NCBI RefSeq assembly: GCF_001641265.1
Contig: NW_020167523.1
Coordinates: 1,364,001 to 1,428,000, forward strand
Reading direction: 5' to 3'
DNA from: Pseudogymnoascus destructans
Lineage: Eukaryota > Ascomycota > Leotiomycetes > Thelebolales > Thelebolaceae
DNA length: 64,000 nucleotides
This document shows, piece after piece, positions 9,290 through 20,771 of this stretch. Position 1 is the stretch's first letter. Each line of letters starts with the position of its first letter. The position numbers and the translations under genes were made by a program. The notes under the pieces were generated by a model. That model was not told where the DNA came from and did not search any database. It worked only from the letters and a program-made list of their open reading frames with translations.

Positions 9290-11900
9290 CCAAACTTCTT
9301 GAACTGTTCAACGAGATCTAGGAACTAAGATCCTCCCCTAACACTAGACGGATGGTATTCTTACTCTACTCTACAAGGACAAAGGAGAACAGAACGATTT
9401 GAAAAACTACTGCCTGCTCACCCTTATGAACGTGGACTATAAGCTCTTCACACATATTCTCATAAAATGACCCACTAAAGGACTTAACACAACACTTAGA
9501 ATCCATCAGACAGCCTTCCTTCTAGGACGGCTCATTGATGACAGCGTGAGAATGATACAATACCTCATTAGGAGGCACAAGCAACCCTAACATGATGGTA
9601 TAGTGATACTCTTCCCAGACTAAGAAAAAGTCTTGGATAGAGTTAGCCATGCGTTCATGTGGCTCATCCTAGCCAGACTAGGAATCCCACAAGAATTCAT
9701 TGACTGGCTCAAGCTCCTCTACTAAGAGGCCATGGTCAAAGTCTTCATTAACAGCCATTATGGACCCCTCATACCCATACGATGCAGAGTGCAGCAAGGA
9801 GACCCTGTTAGCTGCCCTCTATTCATATCAGTCATTAAATCCCTTGCACAACGCCTCAAGCAGGAAGACGGCATTATAGGTGCTAGAATCAGACACGATA
9901 TTATCAAATCCATGATATATGTAACATGGCAATTATCATACGTACCTAAGCCGAAGCAGATCTGACCTCGTAGATTCTCTGCGATTACTCTGCTGCCTCT
10001 GGCTCTAACATCAATTAGGCAAAGTCCTTCATACTACGAATCAGCAACTGTCCTGATATAGGTCCCACACGTCTAGGAGGTTACGCCTAACAATCCGTAC
10101 CTATACTTAGGAATACTAGTTGAAACTGATATCCAAGAGCAGCTCATCAGCTTCTAGGACACCCTCCTCTAAAAATTCAAGAAAACCGCTGCCTAATGGC
10201 CCTGGTACTACCTCTTAATCAAAGGGAGAGTGCTCATCACAAACTCCCTTATGATGTCCCTCCCTCGATATGCATTATGCTTTCTCACACCTAGAGAAGG
10301 AATACTACAGACTCATATAGGACGACCATTTAAACAGAACAATAAGCAATCTAGAAGCCTGCGCACCCCCAGAACAAGGGGGACTAGGAGCCATCGATCT
10401 AGAAAGCATACTTAATGCAAACGCCCTAGCGATGGTCGCAAGATGCCTCTAGAGACCCGACCTACCATGGGTACAACTTGCACGCGAAGTCATTATACAA
10501 AGCTCTAACGCTAGCTCCCTCATCACTACAGCCATTAGCTGCCCCTAGCTATGCAGCTTCTCATAAAGTTCCGGAGGAGCTTAACAATATATGGATATGA
10601 TGGCGGAAAATGTACAACAAGAACACCAGCAATGGTGTCGTCACAATCCAAGAGCCTACCTCGCTACAGGAGATCCTCACTACTTCTATATGGTATCATA
10701 TCCAAATCGGAGTGAGAGGAGGATCTAGAGCATGAAGATGGGGGTCTGGAATCTGGCAACTACTATGGAAATCAGGGGCACGGAAACTAGGAGACATCTA
10801 GGACCTAGATATTGAGAGACCTATTCCGCCTACAGGACTTACCTCTCAAAAGACCAACGAAGCCCGACGAGCCATCATATGTCTAATGGATAAAATACCC
10901 CAACAATGGAAGTAACTGCTCTAAGAAAACTGAGAGTTCTCATCGTATGAGAGGTGTCACCCCCTACGAGATGAATTCCTCATAAAATGGCACAAGAAGA
11001 AGATACCCCTATGGAAACTATCCTTCACACAAGCCTACAAAATCCTACGTCTGTGAAGACTAGCCAATACAGACTACACATATAAAACTGCAGGTCCCTC
11101 GTAGCGTTTAAAGCGGTCACTAGCATTACTAAAACCCCATCCTCTCTATGGCGCATAGCTAGAGACAAATACAGCTATAATAAAGTAGGAGACCTCTCTA
11201 GAGGCTCCTCCATGCCACTATTGTAACAGGGAAAACGCTCACATGGATACTAGAAGAGCAGCAACTCTGCCTAATACACCAATGCGACTTCACTACAGAC
11301 CACATATGGGTCTCCTATGACGTTATGACTGAAGTATGGCAGGATGTAAAGACAGTCTAGGATTCCCTTAGTCCGTCCCCCTTTCTACCACCTAAATTGA
11401 CCATCTTCCGAACTACGGCCTAGTACTTATGGAAAGCCTACTTACCCACTCCTTTGCTACACTGACCTAGACCTAGGCCCTAAATACTACAAGATCTATC
11501 TTCCGGGATATGCTCAAGGATCACATCCTCACTGAGTGAATACTTAGCACTAAGGAGACCTATAGTAACCACACCTATAACCGTAACATCTTCAAAGACC
11601 TATAGGGGGAAGACCTCTGAGCAATTAGAATCATCCGCGGCCCTCTCTACCTTGCACATTAGGACGACACTATCATAGAGACTACCAACTAAGTACCAAA
11701 GTTCCTATATGACTGAAATAGAAATGGTGATTCATTTCTGCCCTCAAGGCATACAATGATACACCCCCCCCGAACACAAGAAGAGTGGCCGAATGGTGGT
11801 TCAACTCCACCGTCAAAGTTCCCGGTGGTCTAGGTTCCCTATGACGCACCCTAGATGGATGTTTAGGGAACGTCTTCTCTATGTGGCATGAAAATGAATT
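9290..11900 (+). mobile_element. Degenerate non-LTR retrotransposon (LINE) relic
   Basis: Broken frames give successive reverse-transcriptase motifs: NYxPxxLxNVDYKLFT (about 9400), HQTAFLLGRLIDDSV (9500), DGIVILF followed by DRVSHAFMWLILARLGIP (9600-9690), and VQQGDPVSCPLF (9790). The YADD site expected near 9920 is destroyed by a change and a small deletion (IYV then MAII out of frame). Downstream, PLWxxARDKYSYNKVGDL-like pieces near 11140 and a VPGGLGSLWRTLDGCLGNV-like end near 11820 fit the C-terminal region of fungal and plant-type LINEs. Stops are numerous and mostly TAA or TAG where CAA or CAG would fit, as after RIP. Both boundaries are approximate; no poly-A tail or target duplication was found. 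Confidence 0.7.
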
Positions 11901-12096
11901 ATAATCATCATAACTGGTATTTAGACTTTGTAAAATACTATATTACTGTACATGTTTACCTTTAGAAGAATAAGGATAGTGGCAAAAAAAGGAGTTGGGA
12001 GGGGCATGGTTGCGGGAGCTGTCGGCCGAATATCAATCATTGGGGATAGTATCATTCAATCAACTGAATAAAAGGTGAAAAAAAAGCAAAAAATAA

Positions 12097-12208
12097 TGGA
12101 ATGTACCGGACTCGAACCGGTTGGTGATTTGTATCCCACTGGACGTGCTAGACCCAGGTTTATGTGGAAAGTTTACAAATAGGCTTATACAACTGCGCCA
12201 AACACTCC
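12097..12208 (-). tRNA. tRNA-like gene with intron, anticodon uncertain
   Basis: On the minus strand, GGAGTGT at the 5' end pairs with ACATTCC plus discriminator A at the 3' end (7 bp, one G-U). A perfect B box GGTTCGAGTCC sits in a 5-bp T stem, and TGGCGCAGTTG matches an A box. A T-run terminator lies just downstream (about 12076-12094). The anticodon stem can be ATTTG/CAAAT, but the loop is enlarged by roughly 37 nt, as with an intron. The base at position 33 would then be A instead of U, and the D loop lacks the usual GG. It may be a decayed tRNA, a variant with another fold, or a tRNA-derived element. I do not name an amino acid. Confidence 0.6.
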
Positions 12209-12543
12209 TTTGTTTGGAAGTATGGGGGTTCGGCGACTTTATAACCTTTCGGCTGGGTCATATTTTATGCCTGGAGATAAAGGGGGGGTGTGGAAGGGGA
12301 TAAGGCGAAAATAAAGGGGCGGAGGCGGCAAGCGAACGCTGCTCGACACGAAATCCCCCCCTGTTTCCCCTTTTAGCAATAGACCCTCACCTCCGCGTGC
12401 AAATTCTCTGAAACTGAGGCCTTAGGCTCTCGCTGGAGCCAACGAGCTGCACCTGTGATGGAGATGACGAGAACTAAGAAAAACAAGCAAGCAAACACTT
12501 TACGGCTGCGTCTGGGATAAATGTAAAACAAATTCCATTTCGA
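12209..12543. other. Intergenic, no gene recognised
   Basis: Lies between the tRNA-like gene and the end of the broken SET gene. It includes a short T-rich stretch and nothing with coding character. Confidence 0.4.
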
Positions 12544-13578
12544 CTACAGAATATTCCCCACCCCTGACCACCCTTCTCTTATCGACCCTGCGATCCCCCA
12601 CAGTTCAACCACCTCCTTCACCTTCTCCGGTGTCCGCACCACTTCGGCACAAAGACTACAGCTACACACGAACCCCCAGTTCGCGAGCGCGCTACGCGTC
12701 TGTGCCGGGTCCTCAGAGACCTCGTTATACGCCCAGACGAGCTCGGTGTCTGCGGGGAGATCGCGGGTGTCGCACACGACTTGCAGGTCGCCGATGAAGG
12801 TGCGGCGTGCGGTGGGGAGGCAGGAGTGGTTTAGTGTTGCGCAGAGGGGCCAGAGTCCGGAGGAGTAGGCGCGTTTGGGCTAGCCGGGGGTGACGTGGGC
12901 CATGAGCGAGGTTGGGGGGAAGTCGAAGCAGTCGTGGGATATTATGCGCTCAATAAGGAATGTGTCGATAACGGGGTGACCGTCGATTTTGTTTAAGGCG
13001 GGAGCTTTGTAGCTCCCGTTGGCTAGAGACGAAGTCATGCAGTGACGGATTCCGGGCCACTTTTTGCACGGCTTCTGTGATTAGCGTGCCTAAGGTCCCG
13101 AAGATGATGCTTTCCTCCTCGGTGTTGAAGACCATGTAGAGTTTGGTCTTGTGCATCTCTGCCGGCGCGGACTGGTTGAAGAAGCTATATGCGAACGCCT
13201 TCTCGCACATGAGGAGTTCCCAGCCTCGACAGCGCGAGTCGTGAATAGACCACGTCCTTTCCCTGGCGAGACTCTAATATCAACAGGCCCGATGTAGGTT
13301 GCTCGATTGACAGTTGGAGGGTTGAGGGTTGGGAGCTCGGCGAAGATGCTCCGGAAGTCGTAGGCCCCAGTCTGTTGCTCCACGAGACGTGTTTTGGCTT
13401 TCTCGAGCAGAGCGGAATCTGGCTTGGGGAGTTTTCCCAGGCATTCTATGCACTCATCATACCGTGCGAGGTTGTAGAAGACTTCTGCTTGGAGTTTTAG
13501 GGATTCGGGGTTGGGATCGAGGCCGTCGATGGCCGACTCGGCAGCTTCGAAATAACCGACTTTTAATTCCGGCGGCAT
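12544..13578 (-). pseudogene. SET-domain protein gene, frameshifted
   Basis: The minus strand begins with TPR-like helices (SLKLQAEVFYNLARYDECI). It then enters a SET domain at SPGKGRGLFTTRAV, continues through FLIERIISHDCFDFPP, the catalytic LNHSC motif (about 12816-12833) and ELVWAY, and ends in a post-SET-like CSCSLC. This order is that of fungal SMYD-like lysine methyltransferases. Three lesions break it: a single-base deletion near 13220, another small indel near 13028, and TAG at 12880-12882 where CAG would fit. The frame upstream of 13578 closes within about 30 bases, so the usual long N-terminus is missing too. It lies 131 bp downstream of the ABC gene, on the same strand. Confidence 0.8.
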
Positions 13579-13709
13579 CGTATAAGTGTTATCCGTGCGG
13601 ACATAACAAGCAATTCATACTGATTATACCGTTTGAATTCCCTATGAAACATCTGTTTACGTCCGATGCGTAATATCTCCCACCCCCTCTCTATCCACCT
13701 ACGCATCCC

Positions 13710-16700
13710 CTATTTTACAGGACTATCCGCAACAGCTCTCCTCTTTCCCCAGGGTATCTTCCAAATCCCTAGCCAGCTCTTCGGCGCTGCATAATTCTCC
13801 TCCTCGACATTATTCTTCGTCACAATCGCCAAAAACACCTGATCCAGCGTCGTCGGACTAACCGAGTAATACTCCAGTCCCAACTCTGCCTTCCGCTCCT
13901 CTAACGCCATAATCAGCGCTCCGATTCCGCTGGCCTTCTTCCCTATCGGCTCGCCCCCGCCTTCAATCTCATCGGTAACGCCGGATGCGGCATCGGATGT
14001 TAAGGATGCTGTTGGCACAGAGAAACGCAATTGTCCGTGGTAGGTCTTCTCCTCGATGCTGGCGCCGGGGAATTCATTGACGACCCAGTCACGCAGCTCG
14101 GCCATTTCCCTTGGGCTCGTGTGTGGTGCCGTCGTGGTGACGAGATGGACGTGATATGCGTCACCGTGTGCGCGGCGCAGATGATCCGTCGTACCAAGAG
14201 CAAGCATGCGTTTCGCCATGATACCCGCGCGAGACGCCAGCGCACCCGCCTCCTCCATACTATGCGTCGTAAGCAGGATAGCGCGGCCTGCCGACACATT
14301 GGCAAGGGTGCGCCACATGATACGCTTCGCGGCAGCGTCCATACCCGAGCTAGGCTCGTCGAGGAGGAGGACAGAGGGGTTACCCATGAGGGCTATGCCG
14401 AGAGAGAGCTTGCGTTTGTTGCCGCCGGAGAGCTTGGCGGCCATGCGGTGGGAGAAGGCATCAAGACCGACAGCGGTGGTGATGGCGGCGACATTTTGTT
14501 CGATGTCTGGGACGCCGCGGACGCGCGCGTAGAAGCGGAGGTGTTCGGCTACGGTGAGCTGGTCGATCGCGTCGAATTGGGGGCAGACGCCGAGGTGGAG
14601 GCGGGCTTTAGCGCGGTGTTTGCTGATGAGGATGTCGTCGACGTAGATGTTGCCGCCATTCTTGGAAGGCCGGATATCGCCGCGGATGAGGGAGATGGCC
14701 GTTGATTTTCCTGCGCCGTTCGGCCCGAGGAGCGCAAATACTTCGCCCCTTTCGACAGCGAATGACAGGTTCTCGACGGCTGTGAATTTTTTGAAAGACT
14801 TAGTGAGGTGGCGCACGCGCAGGCCGTCACTATTACCCGTGTCAACTCTAGATAGTTTATCTGCGTGGTCGTCCAATTCGACTTCGTCCGATTCTGGGAG
14901 CTTTTGCCGCGATCCTCGGATTCGCGAAACAACGGAATCGCTGTCATGCCATAGCAGGAACAGGAAGAATACGACAGATTGCACTGCAAGGTATAGGATC
15001 GGCGCACCATACATGTTCATGCTCCCCGGGTTTGGCGAGAGGTTAAACCCAACGCAAGTCGTCTGGAAGAGATTTATCGACACAAACAGCGCTCTCACAA
15101 GACTCCCCATCGGTGTGATAAGCGATATCGTGTAGTGGACGACAAGGGCAGCTTTATCAACCTTGTCCACAGGCAAGAAGGTGTTGACAGACATAAACGC
15201 GATCAGATACAGTAGGAAAAATATGGCTTGGCTGCCTGCAGCAATGGCAAATGCAGCAAGTTGACCCCTGGCATATAGCGAAACAATGTACGCCATCTGA
15301 ATGGATGCCAGGGAGTAAAATAGGAGGACGACGAACAGGTATGGGATGTGGTACCAGACCTTGCTTAGGGCAGCAAAGATAACGGTGACAATCAACAAGG
15401 ACACGAGGAAAACAACCCAGTCAAAGATGAGGTATGCAAACCACAGCGGTGCGGGGCGAACTCCATTCGAGTACTCCAGACCCCTGACGTGTCTCAGACG
15501 CTCCAGAGTAGGATATAGAGAGAAGAAAGCCGGGACTGCAGCACAGACGAGCCCGAAGTACACGACCAGCTGTAGCGAATTACCAGTGCCAGGCTGCCAT
15601 GGGCTCTCAAAGTCCCTGAACTGCGTTGTGACCGTGATATTGCTGATCAGCGAGCCCAAGATGTTCTGTGCGAAAATGGCGCTATATAAATAGTGAGATG
15701 CTTGGTATGTTACAGTGGGAGCCGAGTCGGCGTTGCCCAGCCAGAAGCCTCCTGGCGTGACGTTCATATGGTTCACATCAATGTACTTGTTAAAATCGGA
15801 GTAGGTGGGCATGATGTGCAAGTTGTCATCCGTGATATAATCGGCAATGAGACTAGCCTCAGGAAGCCCCTGGAATAGCTTTGCAAAGAATCCAGCGGAA
15901 CTTATCGCGGCAATTTTGCTCGACGGGCCGACGATGAGGTCGTAGACATACTGGTTCGAAATAGTTTCGAACTTTGCGTCTTTCGCGGTGACAGGAGAGC
16001 AAGTGGGTGTTTTTTGGTCCCTGACGAGCCGAGTAACCAAGCTTGCACAGATAATTGGAATGAAGAAGACTGCCAGGGGAGGCAGGAAGTTGCGGCGGAT
16101 GAGTGTCAGGCGCTTACGGAACATGACCCAAACTTGCCTCACAAGCCCTATTGGCCGCCCTTGCATCAGATCAAGAGTTTGGTTATCACTTGATGGCGTC
16201 GCAAGTACGGGTTCGTTTCCATCACCCACAAGGCGGGCATCACTTGCACCAGTTGCAGCAGTGGCCGGGGGTGCAGCTCCAGCGCTTGTCTCCGATTCGT
16301 GGCGGATCTCGTCTGCTAGCTGCAAAAAGACGTCTTCGATAGTTGGACCTGAAAGCTCGTAATCCTCGATACCGTGGCTCTCGAGCGTCTTGACGATAAG
16401 GGCTGCCTGGCTCGAGGTGGCCGCCTTGTATGTAATCTGATCGAACTGTTTAACTGCAGTTATCCCGTCAATAGCAGGGACTTCTCTATCGACCGACGTG
16501 GTATGGAGGTGAACATGATAACCGCCGCCGAGCTTGTTCTTGAGTTCGACAGATGACCCTTCGGCACGAAGCGTTCCCTTGGAAAGAATTGCAATACGGT
16601 CCGCTAGTAAATCAGCTTCATCCAAGAAATGCGTTGTCAAGATAATGGTGCATGCTCCACGCTCCGCAAGCAGGATATCCCAGATCTTCCTTCGACTGAG

Positions 16701-18593
16701 CGGATCCAAGCCGCTGGAAACTTCGTCCACGCAGCACACCGCGCTCCCTCCCGTCAACATCACACCGAGCTGCAATTTTCGCTTCTGACCACCGCTCAGA
16801 GTATGGGATTTGTCGTCTATCTTCCGGTCCAGGTCAACACTTCGGATCAGTTCTGCGTTTTCTTCTTTGGTGGGGGAAGCTCCGGTTGATTTGAGGTTGC
16901 TGAAGATGCGTATATGCTCTCTCGCGGTTAACTCAGGCCAAAGAACGTTCTTCTGAGGACATATTCCAATGCCACCAGTTCCATTGACAGTGATTGTCCC
17001 GCTTGTCACTGGGTTCATGCCAGCAATAGCGTCCAAGGTTGTACTCTTCCCAGAACCGTTCGCGCCAAGCAATACCATAATCTCGCCCTTTGAAGCAGAC
17101 AGACTCAGCCCGTTGACCGCAGTAACCGTAGTAGCTTTAGAGCGACGGAACATCCGCCTCATAAACTTCGCGGGATATTCCTTAGTGAATCCTGATAGCT
17201 CCACAGTGTGCTGTGCGGGCCCGGTCCCCATGTTCTCCTTGACGGTAGTGCGCCCCTTAGATTGAGTGCAATGTAGCCATCGCTCCACAAACACACCAAT
17301 AGCAGCGTACGCAAATATCTGTACGAACAGAAAGACAAAGAACCATGTACCCCTTGTTTTCCACAGATCAGGCGCATTCTGGTTCAGATTCGCTGCAATT
17401 TCGTGCTCTTCGAAGCGGGCGATATACATCATGAACCAGACGTAGTTGCAGGGGGCAAAGAGAGCGCTTAGCACCATTACCAACCCTCCGCTGCCCGTCT
17501 TTGATCCAAAGGCCTGGGCTATAATACCGAGCACCAGAGTGATGATGGTGATGGTGATTCCACTGAGTTGAGCTCTTTTGAAGAAAGCCCCGCCCATGTA
17601 TGACCACGATGTAAGCGAAAGTCCCAGGAGGATATGGTATAAAATTGTGATCTCCGCAGAGGTGGCGGTAAACAAGCCAAAGCTGAGGACAACTCCCATA
17701 ACAAACCAGCCAGGGAAATACATGATGGTGAAGGATAAATGGTAGGACAACAGCCGGGCAATCTGGGGCTGCCAGCGCTTGTCGTTCGGCATCATAGCTT
17801 CGATCAGTTGGGACATACCAATGTCTCGTTCCGTGGCCATGAAGCCGCTGAGGTGATAGACAACTCCAACCATGGCCAGGAGAAATGCGATCCCAAGAGC
17901 GGTAATGATAGTCCGTTGGAACTTCGTCCGGAGCAGTTTCCGGCGCTCCTCTTCTGTGATAGTCGTGTAGGGGTACTCCATGACAGTCTTGGGTAGCTTT
18001 GAGTGGTCAATAGTCGTGTTCACGCTTGCAATAGCTGAGTCGACTGCCCGTTGCAGAGGCAGCGCATAAATCTGGTGATCATTGTCGCCGCGCTCCATGT
18101 TGACAATACTGCCAAAGGCGCCGTCGAACCGCAGGGAGTAGTTCCAGCGCCCATACGGGCCCTCTGATGGCGACGAGGCAAACTCAACGGCTCCATAGCA
18201 CTTAGTAATGCCCCTGAAGCTCGTTCGGCATATCTTGGCCAAATCCGTTCCATCAGGGAGGCGAGTGACATTTTTCCCCGCCGCAAGGATAGGAGCCGAG
18301 ACGGCATCAATGACTCGATCAATGTCGCCGCCTTTGTACCCATTATCGATGAATATCACCTTATCCCTCCCATTCGTCGCAGCTGCCATGCCATCTTCCA
18401 GGGAGCGTATGGGGCGGGGAGGTCCAATGCCAAAGATGTTTGGCTGGGCGAATAGGAAGCGCGAATAAGTCAGGAATATCATAAAAGCCACCGGTAGGAT
18501 GAACGTCCGGATGGACGTCGGCAGGGGATGCCTCCTGACAGCAATCAACAGATTCTTCGCCGCCAGGGTGCGGACCTGCTTGAAGAAGCCCAT
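13710..18593 (-). CDS. ABC transporter, subfamily A (full-length, 1627 residues)
   Basis: A single intronless frame. The order is TMD1-NBD1-TMD2-NBD2, the ABC-A layout. A first membrane segment at about 30-48 is followed by a long extracytoplasmic loop to about 225, then a bundle of membrane segments to about 440. NBD1 has Walker A GANGSGKST (510-518), signature LSGGQ (599-603) and Walker B CCVDE (620-624). The second membrane half spans about 835-1215, again with a large loop. NBD2 has GPNGAGKST (1290-1298), LSGGN and LLLDEP. Family members move lipids or amphipathic compounds across membranes using ATP; the substrate here is unknown. Walker B of NBD1 reads DEVSSGLDP, where DEPTSGLDP is usual, but the catalytic Glu is present. 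The start at 18593 gives the expected short cytoplasmic N-terminus. Confidence 0.93.
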   Translation of the reverse strand: MGFFKQVRTLAAKNLLIAVRRHPLPTSIRTFILPVAFMIFLTYSRFLFAQPNIFGIGPPRPIRSLEDGMAAATNGRDKVIFIDNGYKGGDIDRVIDAVSAPILAAGKNVTRLPDGTDLAKICRTSFRGITKCYGAVEFASSPSEGPYGRWNYSLRFDGAFGSIVNMERGDNDHQIYALPLQRAVDSAIASVNTTIDHSKLPKTVMEYPYTTITEEERRKLLRTKFQRTIITALGIAFLLAMVGVVYHLSGFMATERDIGMSQLIEAMMPNDKRWQPQIARLLSYHLSFTIMYFPGWFVMGVVLSFGLFTATSAEITILYHILLGLSLTSWSYMGGAFFKRAQLSGITITIITLVLGIIAQAFGSKTGSGGLVMVLSALFAPCNYVWFMMYIARFEEHEIAANLNQNAPDLWKTRGTWFFVFLFVQIFAYAAIGVFVERWLHCTQSKGRTTVKENMGTGPAQHTVELSGFTKEYPAKFMRRMFRRSKATTVTAVNGLSLSASKGEIMVLLGANGSGKSTTLDAIAGMNPVTSGTITVNGTGGIGICPQKNVLWPELTAREHIRIFSNLKSTGASPTKEENAELIRSVDLDRKIDDKSHTLSGGQKRKLQLGVMLTGGSAVCCVDEVSSGLDPLSRRKIWDILLAERGACTIILTTHFLDEADLLADRIAILSKGTLRAEGSSVELKNKLGGGYHVHLHTTSVDREVPAIDGITAVKQFDQITYKAATSSQAALIVKTLESHGIEDYELSGPTIEDVFLQLADEIRHESETSAGAAPPATAATGASDARLVGDGNEPVLATPSSDNQTLDLMQGRPIGLVRQVWVMFRKRLTLIRRNFLPPLAVFFIPIICASLVTRLVRDQKTPTCSPVTAKDAKFETISNQYVYDLIVGPSSKIAAISSAGFFAKLFQGLPEASLIADYITDDNLHIMPTYSDFNKYIDVNHMNVTPGGFWLGNADSAPTVTYQASHYLYSAIFAQNILGSLISNITVTTQFRDFESPWQPGTGNSLQLVVYFGLVCAAVPAFFSLYPTLERLRHVRGLEYSNGVRPAPLWFAYLIFDWVVFLVSLLIVTVIFAALSKVWYHIPYLFVVLLFYSLASIQMAYIVSLYARGQLAAFAIAAGSQAIFFLLYLIAFMSVNTFLPVDKVDKAALVVHYTISLITPMGSLVRALFVSINLFQTTCVGFNLSPNPGSMNMYGAPILYLAVQSVVFFLFLLWHDSDSVVSRIRGSRQKLPESDEVELDDHADKLSRVDTGNSDGLRVRHLTKSFKKFTAVENLSFAVERGEVFALLGPNGAGKSTAISLIRGDIRPSKNGGNIYVDDILISKHRAKARLHLGVCPQFDAIDQLTVAEHLRFYARVRGVPDIEQNVAAITTAVGLDAFSHRMAAKLSGGNKRKLSLGIALMGNPSVLLLDEPSSGMDAAAKRIMWRTLANVSAGRAILLTTHSMEEAGALASRAGIMAKRMLALGTTDHLRRAHGDAYHVHLVTTTAPHTSPREMAELRDWVVNEFPGASIEEKTYHGQLRFSVPTASLTSDAASGVTDEIEGGGEPIGKKASGIGALIMALEERKAELGLEYYSVSPTTLDQVFLAIVTKNNVEEENYAAPKSWLGIWKIPWGKRRAVADSPVK

Positions 18594-18812
18594 CTCAAAT
18601 CACGTGCGTCGCTCCAAACGCCGACAAACGAAGGTACAGTACAATACAGTACAGGATTTAGGTTACTCGAACCGTGGCAGCGGGTGATGGGACAGATAAG
18701 AAGGCCCTAGGGCAGGCAAAGTGCTAGCAGAGCGCATCTAGTGGCATATCTGGAAAACATTGACGCGTGGCCACGGAGGTCAACAGGGGACAAGCATTTT
18801 GATGTTGAATTA

Positions 18813-20771
18813 CTCGGTGTTCCACCCACTCGCTTCGCTCGTAGGTGGCGACAGCGATCTGTGCACGCGACAGCGATATGTGCATGTACACCGCCACTTT
18901 GATACATAGATGAAATAATAATATTTGTCGTAACAACAACCCTCTACGATGCCTTTGAATAGCGATCCAAGTCGAGCTGACCGTCTTATTGAGGCCCGGC
19001 AATTCTACTTGAAACAACCAGATACTTATACAATTACTTGGGTTGCCCGCAAGTTTAATGTCAACCGTGAGACACTCCGACGACACATTACTACCCCTCT
19101 CCTTCCCCGCGGGGGTCAAAACCAAGTTTTATCTCAAGAACAAGATACTGCAGTTTGTCAATTTATATATGACCATCTTAAGCGTGGGGTCCCTGCAAAC
19201 CGATCAATGGTTTTACGGGCTGTTGCAGACTTGCGACCCGATCGTACGATCCCATCGCAACGGTGGTTACAACGCTTCCTTAAGGCACACCCTGAATTCC
19301 ACTCGATTCATACGAAGACTTTAAATACGCATAGAAAGCAGGCACAAAAGAAAGAGGTGTTTGAGGAATTTTTCCTTACATATAACGCACTTATTACAAA
19401 ACACAACATTAAGCCATATAACTTATGGAATGTTGACAAGACTGGCTACATGATTGGATGTTATAAATCTACAGCTGTTATTGTGCCGATTGGCGTAAAG
19501 CAATGGACTGTTGATAATCCTGAGAATCGGCTCTCTGTTACTGTGATTGAGGGAGTAAATGCAAGTGGTACAGCAATTGCAGAAGCCATTATCATTCCGG
19601 GGAAACTTCATATGGACTCATGGTATAATGATAACCTTGAGCCAAATGCTCTTGTTATCGTTAATGAGAGTGGGTATTCAAACGACGACATTGCAATTCA
19701 ATACCTCATGCATTTTATTCAACTATCTGCAGAGCATATGGCACCAGACGACACCCGCCTCCTATTACTCGACGGCCATGACTCTCATAAAACGGAGCGC
19801 TTTCTCACATTAGCAGAAGAGCATAACATTGTTATTTGCTGTGATGTAGCAGTTTTTAAGCAGTGCAAACACTTCCATCAAAAGGCACTTGATCAAGCAG
19901 TACGTAGCTATGACTATGAGTATAAGCTACGTACGTTCCTTTCTGACCTTCCACAAATCCGACGGCAATCCTTAACTGTCCGGACAATTCAATCAGGTTG
20001 GAGAAATGCAGGACTATATCCATATAATCCTCCACTAGTAATTGATAAAATACAAGAGACCCGGAATCAAACACCAGACTATGAGCCATTTGCTTTGTAT
20101 GACCTTATCTCAACTCCAAAAACTAGTGTGCAAACTATACAGGCAGTTAAATATTGGCAGAAGAGAGTAGAGGCAGCTTTCTCATCACCGTCAAGAGAAG
20201 GGTTTCAATCATTTGCACGTGGAACTACAGTTGGTTTACATCGGGCTGAGCTCTATAAGACCGAGCTTGACATTGTTACCTTACGGTCAGCAGAGCAGAA
20301 AACAGCAAAGGCAAGGGCACGGAAATCGCTACAGAAGGGGGGGCAGTTATATGCATCAGACGCCCGACTGTTACGTGAGGAGAAGGAAGCAAAATTACAA
20401 GCAAAGGCAGAGGCAAGAGTAGCAAAGGAATCAAAGCAAGTAGTAAAGCAGCTACAGGTGCAACAACGGAAAATTGAAATCGCGAAGGGTTGAGAGGAAG
20501 AGGGTAGCAGAGCGGAAGAAGGTTGGGTTAAAATCCAAAGTGATAATTTTACGGTATGGTAAGTATCATAGTGATAGTAACATTGAGATTAGTAGCGACA
20601 GTAGTAGTGGAGATAGTGATAGTAGCTCTATTGATTTTATTATTTAATTATATAGTTACATAGTTGCTATATGAGGCTTATTTCTTTCATTTTGTGTGTT
20701 GCACATATCGCTGTCGCGTGCACAGATCGCTGTCGCCACCTACGAGCAAAGCGAGTGGGTGGAACACCAAG
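18813..20771 (+). mobile_element. Pogo/Fot1-like DNA transposon D
   Basis: 1959 bp flanked by TA (18811-18812, 20772-20773). Inverted repeats of about 72 bp begin CTCGGTGTTCCACCC on the left and carry two mismatches. Within them GCGACAGCGAT occurs twice, 19 bp apart (18848 and 18867). One transposase gene fills the interior. The insertion lies in otherwise uncharacterised sequence between the ABC gene promoter side and the Tc1 cluster. Confidence 0.9.
18949..20646 (+). pseudogene. Pogo-type transposase D, damaged at catalytic motif 3 and C-terminus
   Basis: ATG at 18949 opens 514 codons. The HTH region (TITWVARKFNVNRETLRRHI), LPRGGQNQVLS and PSQRWLQRFLK are in order. Motif 1 reads NVDKTGY, with Lys replacing the usual Glu after the catalytic Asp. 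Motif 2 is LLLDGHDSH. Motif 3 is abnormal: NIVICC runs straight into DVAVFKQ, lacking the dozen residues (PPHxTHxxQPL in relatives) that should precede the last Asp, yet the frame is kept. Near 20487 a one-base shift brings TGA at 20491. The other frame continues with a basic then Ser/Asp-rich tail to TAA at 20646, so the original protein was about 50 residues longer. Probably inactive. Confidence 0.85.

Noticed and set aside
12121..12303. 60-codon open frame at 12121
   Set aside because: Overlaps the tRNA-like gene on the opposite strand and has no coding signature.
13329..13673. Plus-strand frame over the SET pseudogene
   Set aside because: Shadow of the SET-gene coding strand; no family features.
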